DNA of 64,000 nt from Polytrichum commune (Eukaryota; Streptophyta; Polytrichopsida; Polytrichales; Polytrichaceae). Where the stretch lies: contig OX485804.1 in assembly GCA_950295325.1 (NCBI GenBank), forward strand, positions 7,814,001 to 7,878,000, given 5' to 3'. A program made the position numbers and the translations under genes. Position 1 is the first letter of the stretch. Every line of letters starts with the position of its first letter. Shown here piece by piece: positions 20,646-32,094 of this stretch. Below the pieces are notes generated by a model. That model did not search any database. It saw nothing but the letters and a program-made list of their open reading frames with translations, and was not told where the DNA came from.

Positions 20646-23600
20646 ATGGCGAGAGTACTTGGAGCTGCTGCTCCTGCAATCCTCTGTGCTTGTGACTCCA
20701 AAATCTCTTCTTCTTCTTCCGCTTCCACGGATACCATTAATCTTCGGAGCTCATTTCTGCCATATTTGAGACAAACCTTTGCTGCTGCTGCTGTTGCTTC
20801 TTCTCCTTCTTCTTCGTCTTCGAGGGTGAGAGTGGGGATCTCGAAAGCGCAAGCTGTGACCGTGGCTGAACCTCCGAGGTTGTCACAAGTAGTAAAATGG
20901 CAGGAAAGCAAGCGCATCCAGACACAAGTGTTGACAATTGGCCCAGAAACCAAGACTATCCGATCTCTGGATTGGGACCGGGATAGGTTTGACATGTAAT
21001 GACATGACACACGATATTCCTACTCTGTCAGATTGTTTTCCTTCTTCTAAAGACCACATTTTTGTTCGAAATTGAGATGTTGCTTGCATGCGCATATGAA
21101 TACCCTCAGTTTGAGGAATTTCTTTCATGTGTGAACTCGGTGAGGTTGATTGGTTTCTGTCACAGTAAGTTAGATTTACTGATGCTCAGTATTTAGCTGA
21201 GGTCGAAGAGTTGCTCTTCACAAGGGGGATTTACAACATTCCCTTTTGGCACAATTCCCTCTTGTGTGTGGGAAAAACGTAAGAATTCCCTTCAAAACGA
21301 GGGAATTATGTCAAAGTGGGAATGTTCATAACCATCCCTTTTCCCATGCGGGAATTTCCCAAATGCCCCTTGTGCTTCATCTCCAGATATCCGTACATTT
21401 TTATTTTTCTTCTTAAAGATCACAAATTGTTCGAAATTGAGATGTTGCTTCCTTGTGAATATGAAGATCCTCAGTCTGAGGAGTTTCTTGCATGTCTGAA
21501 CTCGGTGAGTTTGATTGGTTTCTATTACAGCAAGCTAGAACTTCTTTTGCTCAGTATCTAGCTGAGGTTGATGAATTACTCTTCATCACCAAATGTCAGT
21601 ACATTGTTTTTTTCTCACATGTTTGGTGTTCTTTTTTATCCCTATAATGGTCATCTAAGCAAATGACATGACTGACGATTTTCCTTCTGTCATTTTTTTC
21701 TTTTCTGAAGATCACATTTTGCTCGAGATTGAGATGTTACTTGAATTCATTCCGGTTCGTTTATTTTTTTATCATTTGGACCACCGAGTACTTATAAAGA
21801 TTCTCAATTCTGAGGAATTTAGTTTGTTTGAGAACTCGGCGAGGAAGCTAGACTTTCTGATGGTTAATATTTTGCTGAGGTTGATGAATGCTTTTCATCT
21901 CCAAATGTCTGTACATTTATTTTTCCTACCATCTTTGGTCTTCTTCATTTTTTAATCAAGCAATGCTCATCTAAGCTGATGACTCGTGGTGAAATGGGTT
22001 GAGCAACATTGCAGTGAATTCGGTCTACAGAACGGGACTACGTACAACTCCTTCATTATTGAAGGGGATAAGCTGGCTGTGGTAGATGCTTCGCATGAGA
22101 AGTTTCGTGACTTATATCTGTCAGCACTCAAAGAAGAAATTGATCCAAGCAACATTGAGTATATATTAGCCAACCACACAGAACCAGACCACAGTGGACT
22201 GATTCCAGACCTCTTAGATTTGGCTCCCGATGCTGTGGTAGTAGGATCCAAAGTTTGCATTCAATTTCTGCAAAACCTTATGAACAGGCCTTTCAAGAGC
22301 AAGGTGGTGAAGGTATGTCTGCAATGACCATCCGCCAACCATCTTAGTCCAGTGTATTTTGTGTGCATCAGGCAATGCATGCTTTGCTCTTGAACATTGC
22401 AATCACATTGGAAGCATTTGCCGCTGACATTAGTAGGCCCACTGAATATACAAAGAATGTAATAGACCACTTCTGGCAATCCGTAGTGGTCAGGCGAAGA
22501 TATTGCCGATGTATCTATTCCTCATTGAATGTGAGGAGGCACATTATCACCCATAATTGATGACTCTACCATGGCCTGACCACTACGTTTGGCATTGGAC
22601 ACATGTCGCACTGCCATGGGTTGTAATAGGCACCCAATACCACCCTTGTCAGTATAGCCCGGGGCATGGCTCCTCACATCCATTAAATTCGTAGCGATTA
22701 GGATCCCCCTTTTTGTGTGCCAATCATAACCAGTTTGGTGGATGTGAATGGGAGTTCAGCATCTGCTATTAGCATGTTTAAACTTTGCTGAAGGATCAGG
22801 TGTGATGATGCAGGGCGGTGATAAACTGGATCTTGGAAAGGGCCACGTGCTGGAATTTGTGATGGCTCCCAATCTGCATTGGCCTGACACTATGTTTACT
22901 ATAGACAGCAAATCTGGAATCATGTTCACATGTGATGCATTTGGCATGCACTATTGCACCGAAGAGGTGTGAGTTCATAAACCTAGATGCTTGATTGTCA
23001 ACTGCTGATGCTCGTAATATCACACCACCACTCCCTTTTGTTTCTCGAGGCATGTTTTTAAGAACTCTCCCTGTTGTGGATTTTCTCATTATATTTTCCT
23101 CTGACTGTAGTGATGGTGTTTCATGGGACACAGGTGTTTGACATGGACCTAGAGAAATTAGAGCCGCATTTCCGGTTTTATTATGACTGTCTCATGCGGC
23201 CCAACTCACGGTCAGTGCTGACAGCTCTGAAACGAATCAGTGACAAGGACTTTGGGATGATTGCAGTTGGTCATGGCCCGTTGTTGCGCTTCAATGTTGC
23301 AGATTTGATGATGAAGTATGAGACATGGAGTAAAGAGGCCCAAGAAAAGAAATTGACATCTGTAGCTCTCCTCTATGTGTCAGACTATGGTTATAGTGAC
23401 CGCCTTTCACAGGTAGAATATCTCTGCAAACTGACAATGTTGCTGTAATCGTCTTCAATCAATTTTGTTATGTCGAATTCACCTATCACTCTGCTATGCA
23501 TGTGTTCTTATGTGAAAATGGTGAGGCAGACTCTTGCAAGGGGCTTAACCAAGACAAATACACTCGTGGAGATGTTGGATTTGAATACTGCGGATTCACA

Positions 23601-26470
23601 AGAGCTGATAGAGGTTGTAGGCAAGAGCTCAGCTGTGATCGTCATGGCACCACCCAGCGAAGGTCCTGCAAATGCAGCTATCAATACACTTGTTGCGGTT
23701 GTCAAAGAAAAGCAAGTAAGTATACACTCTTCAGCATCAAGCCAATAGTTTGAGTGGTTGGGACCAATGTTGGACCACCATTATACAGGTGAATGCATGG
23801 TATCAATAATCAACACCAAATAATGGCACCAAAGAACCTACCCATGGGTATCAAAATTGTAATACCTGTCAAATTTTGATATTTGTGGGTATGCTAAGGT
23901 GAGAATCTTTGTATACTCGAGTTGTTAGTATTGGGGTGGGTACCATTCTAATCCACATTGATACTAGGACGATTTTACCTCGGTATAAAGGTTTTTGCAT
24001 GGTATATATACCTTAACAGTATTGAAAAAAAAAAGAGCGTCAAATATCCATACCCTACTTTTATCAAAAAATATTTAAATCCTCGTCAGAGATACCCGAT
24101 GGGTATCGAAAAAAGACAATACCAATCCAACACTGGTTGGGAGTCATCCCTACCTTGCAAGTGGTGGGGATTCCATTCTTCACAGAGCCATGCTAGTGTT
24201 ACTCACTATATGGTCTAACAAATCACTACGGGATCACCGGGTCCATCGGACATCTTTGTGGGTGCCGATGAGCCTAGTAGGGGAGGAACAGTGGGTGATA
24301 GAAAAGTTCACCTCTTGATTGAGGCAGTATATCATGCTGGCAAAGAGACTTTGTAAATCATACCTGTGTTGACAAACATAGGCGTTATCCTTTTTCTTTT
24401 TCTTTTGGAATGCGTGCATTTGGTGGATATTTTTTATTACGTTGACGAGTTTCTGATGCATGAAATATTTTGTACAGCCTTTGCTGATTGCGGAGAGCTA
24501 TGGAGGGGATGATGAACCAGTAGATACCTTGTTGGGACGGTTTGTGAATGTGGGCAAAGAGATGGCGCTTCCTCCTCTAAGAGTGAAAGATACGCCAACT
24601 GAAGCAACGTAGACTCTCTTTCACCTCCTCTTCTTCACCCCAGATGTTATTGCTGCATTGACCTACCATACAATCTCCAAGTTTGAATTGTAGAATTTCA
24701 ATGGTCTCCAGGCATTCTTTACGCATTGATTACATATTTGAGTTAGACAGTGGCAAACCATTGACCACATGCATGTTGTTGCAAGTGAGCAATTCCTGAA
24801 CTACTAAGTAACTGATATTGACATGTGCCGATTGCTGTTGCAGATATCAAATGTTTGAGGAGGCAGGAACTGATCTGGGGCAGTTGCTCACACAGAAGAA
24901 GGTCATAGCAGCAAAGAAGGCTAACATGCCTGCTGATGTGGCGAAAGCAATTGGTCGCATATCTGGTGGTCTTTATGTCGTGACTGCACAGAAGGGAGTG
25001 TCCAGGAGTGCCATGATTGCATCCTGGGTTTCTCAGGTAGGTGATACAGGTGCATCAATGGACTCTTTTAGCAAAATTTCTTTTAGTAAATCTTTCGATG
25101 CAGAGAACAGCTTGCAAAGAGTTTTATTACTCTAAAAATCTGGTGTTTACGCTTTCAATATGTATCATTGAGTGTATGTCTGATCCTAAATCCGTCGTAA
25201 TTGTTGGTATTCTTTGAGCAGGCCAGCTTCAAGCCGCTAGGCATCACTATTGCGGTCGCTAAGGACAGAGCCATTGAGTCACTTATGCAGGTGTGAACAA
25301 AATTCAATCTGTTGCTTTCTACATTTCTCTGGTCAGATTTCATGTACTAGATAATGGACATTGGGTTGACACAGCTGAGCAGCAGGTGGCAATGGCCATC
25401 GTTTAGTGTGATTTTTGTCAGGACGTCATTAGAACTTTGTAAACAATCTGTTGGACCATATGGCAATTTCTGAGTGAGGTGGATATGCCTGAACATGAGG
25501 TTCGCCTTAAGAAACCTTTAGGTGGAGGACATAATCTCTTCATGACGGAAATTACATAGTTCCAGTTGTAATCAAGGTGTTGATATTGTTGGCACATTGG
25601 TGATTTTCTTGTTTACAGGTTGGCGATACATTTGTACTAAACTGTTTGGAAGAGGGCAAGTATGCTCCCCTGATGAAACACTTTCTAAAACGTTTTCCTG
25701 CCGGAGGTACCTTGGAATCCTCTCATGTGAATAGCACACTACCAACTGCCTTGTTCATGGTTTCTCATCTTAAATAAAAAGTCATGTTGTAAATGCAAAG
25801 AAGATTATTCATAACCACAAGCAACTGTTTGACTTCGGATCTTCTCCTTACAGGTTTGCATTTACATCATACATGTGCATATTTGAGTGTCCCTTCCTGT
25901 AGGTTGGTTGTATGAAAATCAACTACTATGAGGCTTCCAGCTACATCAGATAGGCATTAGAGATATGAACCACCCGAGATAAAGGGTCATTCCAGGGGTG
26001 CTGTTAAGTAATGCATATATTCTTGAAACTCGTTAACCTATTATATTCTCAAGACGGATTTCCAATACTCTAATTTTTTTTCTAAATACTTCTATGATTT
26101 ATACTTTGAAACATCAACTAAGACCTTATCTTTTTTTGCACCACATTTTCTAGTGGAATGTTGATAACCCCTCAGGGGTACGAGAAACAAAGTTGAATAT
26201 AGTGGTACTTGAATCTTGAGTTTGATGAGCAGCTGATTGAGTGGCTTATTCTGTGGTACAGCCGACAGATTTGAAGGTGTGGAGTGGACACCTGCTACAA
26301 ATGGTAGCCCTATTTTGATTAAGTCATTGGCTTACATCGAGTGCGTCGTGAAGAGCCGCCTTGAAGTTGCCGATCATTGGATTGTGTATGCAGAAGTCAC
26401 TGAAGGCAACGTTTCAAATCCAGACGGGAAAACTGCAGCTCATCATCGCAAGATTGGGAACTACTACTGA
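20646..26470 (+). CDS. FLVB: Chloroplast flavodiiron protein, FLVB (Flv3) type
   Basis: Ten exons: 20646-20995, 22015-22312, 22814-22966, 23134-23412, 23530-23715, 24478-24608, 24844-25036, 25222-25290, 25619-25706 and 26262-26470, coding 651 residues; phases close at every junction. The start ATG sits in GCCGCCATGG. A serine/alanine-rich leader (about 1-75) looks like a plastid transit peptide. A metallo-beta-lactamase-like domain follows (about 95-335) with the full iron-ligand set: HTEPDH (H171, E173, D175, H176), H238, D257 and H314. Then come a flavodoxin domain (about 341-480, [18 protein letters not shown]) and a flavin reductase-like domain (about 495-651), the class-C layout. FLVA/FLVB reduce O2 at the acceptor side of photosystem I and protect it in fluctuating light. 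The complete ligand set favours FLVB over FLVA. The partner gene is not in the window. Confidence 0.95.
20996..21985 (+). repeat. Imperfect triplication inside FLVB intron 1
   Basis: Three related blocks of about 300 bp begin near 20998, 21400 and 21665. Each contains an AAxATCACA-like phrase, GAGATTGAGATGTT-type sequence, CTCAGTxTGAGGAxTTTCTT-like sequence, GAACTCGGxGAG and GCTGAGGTTGATGAAT or close variants. Intron 1 (20996-22014) is almost entirely made of them. Confidence 0.75.
23757..24141 (-). mobile_element. Family C element in FLVB intron 5
   Basis: Its reverse complement aligns along its length with 36826-37204: CCATCGGGTAT against CCAGTAGGATAT, GGTATATATACCATGCAAAA, CTAGTATCAATGTGG, TTTTGATACCCATGGGTA. 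Imperfect terminal repeats around ACCAATGTTGGACC are at both ends. Length 385 bp, no coding capacity. Confidence 0.8.
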
Positions 26471-27238
26471 TTTCAGCTTCAAATACATTTCTCTAGCCTG
26501 TATTGTAGTTGTAACGTAGAGAACTTCTTGCTCTCTGTATAAACTTCTCCACAATGTTCAGTAAAGCCCTGCCAGACTAGTGTAAGTAAAACCAAGGAGT
26601 GTTCTTGATGACACGGATCTAGACGAATATCAGAAATTTTGGAAGAAAAGGGATTGGGTTATCGATCCATCAATGTGAATGTTTTATTTTCGTATATGAG
26701 TTTTTACAAGTAGGGTGTAGATTGTATTATCATTCAGCTGCACTGACAAGTTTACAATTCTATTTAGCCTTATTCTTAGCCTCCACATCTCTCATCGCCC
26801 CTTTGATCTCATTGGTTGCTTCTATTCAATTTTTACGTACCTTTCGGGCTCCCCCCACTAACATCCCCAATAATATGGAACTAGATAACCAAACTATTAT
26901 AACGAATTCTTAGCATTGCCAAAGCTACCTGTTAAGTCAACGATGAAAACAATAACAACATGTCAAACCCAAAATTTGGCCCAACGGAACAATTAACTAA
27001 ACAGGGACTAAAACAAACACCAAACCTGTACCAGTTTATGTATGTCACATTTTTAACCCCACACATCGAATCCAAACCTCTGCAATTGAAGGTGGAGAGT
27101 GCAAGCATGGGAACACATTTCTAAATTTAACAAACGTGTAGCTAAATTCAGTTAGCAACCATTTTCACTGTGACTGATGGGAAGCAAGGGAAAAAAGGTA
27201 GTGTCATTTTATGTGACATGATAAGGGCCCATTCACTT
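26471..27238. other. FLVB 3' flank and spacer
   Basis: Presumed 3' UTR followed by AT-rich DNA without a recognisable gene. Confidence 0.4.
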
Positions 27239-27814
27239 TATAGAGTCAAACCACCTATTCCCGATCAAGACCCCATTGGGAACCTATAGAGTGCTATAAT
27301 TTTGTTCAAGCTAGGGTTGATTTTGGCAATTTCTTTTTGTGGGTGATTAAAATAAGGTTCCACGTTTCACAATTTCTAAGGATTACTGTAGTTTTCATGT
27401 ACTCCACTTGTCCAACAGAATCTTGTGGAAATGTAGATGCCACTGGGTGGACTTTGCATTTCTACTAGAATCTAGCAGACGAAGGAGTCTACATGGAAAC
27501 TAACCTTAAGTCTCCAACTTCGGTTATGGTATCACTAGGAATTGATAGTGCCATGACACATGTCCTTGCTTTTAGTGCTAAAGTGGGACGAAATTCGGCT
27601 CAAAATGAGTGATGATGGTAGACTTTAGACATTGGTAATGTGTTCATGCCAACTTTTGGTTTCAAAAATCCACAGTTTTTTCAATTTAAGGAATGAATTA
27701 GCAATCCTCCTAATTTCTATCTTCCTACACGGGAAAAATGTGCACCGCCTTATACTTCTCCAAAATTTGGTGCAAAATCTCTTAAGTGATCAGTCATGGG
27801 CACCTCTACTACTC
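27239..27814 (-). mobile_element. Family D MITE, minus orientation, about 576 bp
   Basis: The reverse complement starts GTAGTAGAGGTGCCCATG and carries TTTGCACCAAATTTTGGAGA, GAAATTAGGAGG, GGATTTTTGAAACCAAAAG, CCAATGTCTAAAGTCT and a right end AATAGGTGGTTTGACTCTAT. All follow the order of the copies at 13099 and 30600. It is about 180 bp longer than those, so it is either less deleted or carries an insertion (near 27330-27520). Confidence 0.75.
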
Positions 27815-28357
27815 TCCTCAGTCCCTGAGAAAACACACAAACTGCAGATTCGTTTTACACTTGGTCCCTGGGAAAACACACAACCCGTAGAAGGTTGAGA
27901 TCCATGCAATGAAGTCTCTTCATTTATGCCCAAACAAAAAAGGTTGGGATCCATGTGCATTGGCGTAATGTATGTTTTACCTAACCAGTTATGCCAACCT
28001 AGCGATCAACTATGCATTCAAGTAACAATTTTCATTACTATATATGTAAAAATTGGATATTCATCCAAACATTCATCTTTGTTTGATACGCTTGATCTAC
28101 ATCATCCTAAATTGAGGAAAAAGATGAAGAAGCATTGGTGAAAAATGGAGGCAATAGAGTTATCCGTAAAGTGAGCTGAAGAGAGGGTTTTGGGCCTGGA
28201 TGTGAGAAAATTGTGTGACAGGCCCTAAAAGTGGAGCAGGTGTCTATAGCTATAAAAAAACACAGGCACAAATCTTTTGAGGGACCGGAAATGGTGAAAA
28301 AAAAAATTTGCTCCTGTGTTGCGAGCGCGCCCCGGGAATTTAGGGTCGCTTTGTCAG
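27815..28357. other. Intergenic, no gene seen
   Basis: AT-rich DNA with two imperfect TGGGAAAACACACAAC-like repeats near 27830 and 27870. Nothing else is supportable. Confidence 0.4.
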
Positions 28358-28460
28358 ACCAACTAGTTATTTAGTAAGTAAAGTACGGGTTACCAACCAA
28401 CTAGTTATTTAGTAAGTAGAGTAAGGGTAACCAAATAGTTAGTTAGTAAGTAGGCCTACC
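28358..28460 (+). repeat. Tandem repeat of about 36 bp, three copies
   Basis: ACCAACTAGTTATTTAGTAA starts at 28358 and 28396, with a diverged copy ACCAAATAGTTAGTTAGTAA at 28430. Confidence 0.85.
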
Positions 28461-28522
28461 TAGCTGCCTAGCCACTAGGCCCGACACCACCCTAAAGCCG
28501 GCCTCCCCGAAAAAAGACATGA

Positions 28523-28590
28523 GGTGGCAAGCATCTCCCCGCCTTGGTGGCAAGCATCTCCCCGGCCCCCACCTACCTTGGTGGCAAGCA
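28523..28590 (+). repeat. GC-rich tandem repeat, 23-bp unit
   Basis: GGTGGCAAGCATCTCCCCG occurs at 28523 and 28546, with GGTGGCAAGCA again at 28580. Confidence 0.85.
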
Positions 28591-29322
28591 CCACCAAGGC
28601 ACGCATGACGGCCTCAACCACGAATAGGCGGACCCCGATTCTCTCATCCAAAAACAAGCAGACCAGCTTTGACCCTTAACCCAAGCCTTGTGTATTATGC
28701 CCTGGAATTCAAGAGCCTTACTTTGCGTTTCCATGGGTTTGTGTGAATAGTGCACTCATAATCTGTCAAAACACAAGCTTACTTTACGGATAACTCTAAT
28801 ATGTTCTAGCTTTTAACACGTGAAAATGTTTTTAGTGTGTTCATGTTAGTTGTGTATTCTCTCGTTGCAATTGATGATCTGGAATCTTCATCAAACTCTT
28901 TTCAAGTAACTTTGTGTGGGTGTCAAGGAGAAGCCACATCACAAATTATATATACGTTGTACACATTCAGAATATCGTATGTATTGGGCCCATATCAGGC
29001 TCCAAACTCCTTGAAGAGTTAACCTTAACTTCCCAAGCCTATAAAAGTGTTGTTTTGAGTCATGGGCGGTGGACTCTTTATTGGAAACCTAAATGACATG
29101 TGTGTGTAAATATCAAATAAACCCCCCTATGCATGGGAAATCTTTAGAGAAAATAAATGTGTTTGTATTAACAATAGGCTTAAAAATGGATTCATGTATT
29201 TATACTATGCTTTTTAATTTCATATAAAAATGCCTCCACTATATACACAAAATAAAAACCATGAAATAAATAAATAAATAAAACTTTATTACATATATAA
29301 TCCATACACTCATTTGATACTC
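28591..29322. other. Intergenic, no gene seen
   Basis: AT-rich with a short AAAT-type run near 29262-29284. No motif-bearing open frame. Confidence 0.4.
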
Positions 29323-29353
29323 ATTTCTTAAAAATCAAAGAGTCTCCAAACAT
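29323..29353 (+). repeat. 31-bp perfect direct repeat, left copy
   Basis: Begins ATTTCTTAAAAATCAAAGAG and is identical over 31 bp to 29813-29843, 490 bp downstream. Confidence 0.9.
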
Positions 29354-29812
29354 GCCTCAAACTAGTGCCTTTCTACACTCACATTAGTCCGTACATGGTA
29401 TAGAGAGTCCAACCCCCATGTTTTGAGTGCATTTCAATCAATGTTGGTTGTGGAATTTTCATGGACACGTTTTGAGGTTGAAATGAGATTTATCCCGTGG
29501 GATCTTGGACCCTAGGAGCTATTTCAAGGGGGGAAATGGGCATGAATGACCCTTTTTATTTTTAGATTATAACAATTGAAGGAAGTTATCTCAAGAAAAT
29601 GCCATGTTTTATCTCCCAAAAAAGATGTTTGACCAATCAAATTCACCTAAACAATGAGCAGATTGCTTGTGTGGTCCACTAAATGGGAACAACTCGATAG
29701 TCAAGCACCTCCACCAATTCTCATGCCAAAATGTGCAAACCATAATAGGTTAGCCACCTTGCATTTGCATCATGTACCATGTCCCATATTTTAAACCACA
29801 TGTATGCAAATA

Positions 29813-29843
29813 ATTTCTTAAAAATCAAAGAGTCTCCAAACAT
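29813..29843 (+). repeat. 31-bp perfect direct repeat, right copy
   Basis: Identical to 29323-29353 and immediately adjoining the fold-back element at 29846. Confidence 0.9.
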
Positions 29844-29845
29844 TA

Positions 29846-30022
29846 AACTAAACAACACCATATTCAAAATTTTGGGAGATTTCCAGTCTCCCAATTTGAT
29901 GACAGTTTAGGTGGAGTCGACCTAAAATGTACCCAGTGGGTACATTTTAGGTCGACTCAACCTAAACTGTATTTTCCCAAAATCATGGAATTTTCCCAAA
30001 ATTTTGAATATGGTGTTAAACG
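29846..30022. repeat. Fold-back (long hairpin) element
   Basis: The outer arms start with ACACCATATTCAAAATTTTG in both directions. The inner arms (ACAGTTTAGGTxGAGTCGAC and on to GTACCC, 33 bp, one mismatch) meet at a loop of about 4 bp near 29939. Nearly the whole 177 bp can pair with itself. Confidence 0.88.
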
Positions 30023-30599
30023 GATGATGTGAGAACAAAAGCCGTTTTTACATGTATACCAATTTTCTTTTGACATTTATTAACTTAAACAACTCTGATG
30101 TTCATGCAAAGTTTGCATTGAAGCGGCAAAAATTGATTAAGTCAACACCCTCACACGAGCTCCCAACACAACAAAAACATGACCATTGCCAACTTTGACA
30201 TTTTTTTTACACATTCTAAACATCTCCAAGTTGCACGGGTCATGAGTTTATGAGTAAATATCCATGTTGGCTTGACATGTGTAGTTATTTTGATTGCGGA
30301 TGAATGAGCTAGGTGGGGTTTAATGCATGGAAGAAATCATCCATCAACCATAAATGGATTGTTTGGGAACTTAGGGGTTGAGTTGGACAAATTTAGGGTG
30401 GACACTTTCATGTCTAAGTTGGGGGGGGGGGGGGGGAATGCTAGCACTTGAATGACCCCACCCTCAAGTCAATGCACTTCGATTGTCCATAACAATCTCA
30501 TATGCACTTTAAAATATAACATTTAATGTAACTTATGTAACATATAATCATGGACAGTGGACGAAAATAAAAACCACATCCATCCCACTATCCAATACA
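30023..30599. other. Intergenic with G16 run
   Basis: AT-rich, with a G16 homopolymer at 30421-30436. No gene seen. Confidence 0.45.
30421..30436 (+). repeat. Poly-G run, G16
   Basis: Sixteen consecutive G, joint longest in the window. Confidence 0.9.
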
Positions 30600-30969
30600 T
30601 AGTAGAGGTGTCTATATTTGATCACTTGAGAGATTTTGCACCAAATTTGGAGAAGTATAAAGCAATGCAATTTTTTTCATGTAGGAAGATAAAAATTAGG
30701 AAGACTGCAATTTTATTCTTTAGATAAAATATACTATGAATTTTTGAAGCCAAAAGTTAGTCTAAACATATAACCAATGTCAAGAGTCTGTCATAACCAC
30801 TCACTTTAACCGCTCATTCCTCCTCACTTTAGCACTCAAAACCATGATATGTGTCATAGCATTATTGATTCTAGCCCGATCGAAATTCAATCCCAACCTG
30901 TTCAAAATCACGGTACCCTATGGATGATTGCTAAAGGGGTCCTGATCGTGAATAGGTGCATCTACTATA
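30600..30969 (+). mobile_element. Family D MITE, about 370 bp
   Basis: Starts TAGTAGAGGTGTCTATATTT, ends GGTGCATCTACTATA. The interior matches the copy at 13099-13495 (CAAATTTGGAGAAGTATAAA, AAAAATTAGGAAGACTGCAA, CATGATATGTGTCATAGCAT). Confidence 0.82.
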
Positions 30970-31449
30970 CATGGTATTATTATTTTCCAATGTTACCCTA
31001 ACTTAATGAGAAAATTTGACATTGACATGCTCTCCTAATCTCATATACGATTGAAATGACTTCAAATCTGTCCCAAGATATGTGGATATTGAAGCTGGGT
31101 GTACAATCCTTAGTACGGGTCACTCTGGAGTCGGTCTTCGTTCAGTGAATTCCATCCAAGTGTATCCTTAGTTGGTCAGGAAGCGGTGACTGGAATTTAG
31201 CATAACGTACCTTACAAGAGTCAGCCGATTCATAAATGTCTGCCAGCCTTGTGGGCCAGTGATGAAGGACAGTGTTCCAGGGAACGATGGGAGCAAGTTC
31301 GGAAGTGATTGCAAGTTACATACTCACATGGCCATGTTCATCTCATCAGCAGATCATGTCAAACCAAGTTGCACATCAGCAATGGGCAAGTTGCACACAG
31401 GGATGCCGAATGTGGCTCTGTTATTGTTGCTGATCAGATTCCAATGAAT

Positions 31450-31990
31450 CATGCTGCCAGGGTTGGGAAGCATGTTGCCTTAACTTATGCTGGGAGTGAC
31501 AAGAGGAGTAAGTTAACTTAAGTGAGAGAATTATTCCATTTTGAGCTCACAACAAGGGAGGAAGAGGAGAGAGTGAGAGAGAGGTGATGGGGCATGTGCC
31601 AAGCAAATTGGGAGGTTTAGGGTGTTGGGTTTCTGCGAGAATCTCTGTTTTTGTCCAGAAAGGCGGTGGAGGAGGGAAAGGAAGATTGTTGTGAGCAATC
31701 ATCAGGAATGTGGCTCATTTCTTGATCAGTTGTAAGCATTGGTGGCTGCCAGGGTTTGTTGGGAGCATGTTGGCGGATGCTGGAAGAAGTGAGTGCTCCA
31801 TTTTGAGTTCACAACACAAGGTTGATGTGATGTGAGCATGTGAGGAGTTTGAGAGGTTTTGGGGTTTGGGTGTTGGGTTTCTTCAAGAATCTCTCTGTTA
31901 TTGTACAAAATGGCGGTGGAGGAGGAGGAAAACAAACGAGAGTGATGAGGTGAGCAATCAAGTTAGGGCAAGTAATGGCAGATGATGACC
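31450..31990 (+). repeat. Tandem duplication upstream of the glycosyltransferase gene, unit about 270-290 bp
   Basis: Copy one (about 31450-31740) and copy two (31741-31990) share GCTGCCAGGGTT, CCATTTTGAGxTCACAACA, GTGTTGGGTTTCTxCxAGAA and GGCGGTGGAGGAG-type sequence in the same order. The second ends about 100 bp before the start codon, so the duplication probably lies in the promoter or leader. Confidence 0.8.
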
Positions 31991-32094
31991 TTGAAAGCAA
32001 GCGAGAAAACAAGAAAGCAAGAATCATCATCTTTGTTGGCATGTGTGATGTTTGAGGTTTGCCATGCGCCCCTGTGAGTTAAGTATTGGTAGAG

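Noticed and set aside
27632-27898. 88-codon open frame, plus strand
   Set aside because: Mostly inside a family D MITE in minus orientation, so the frame is a by-product.
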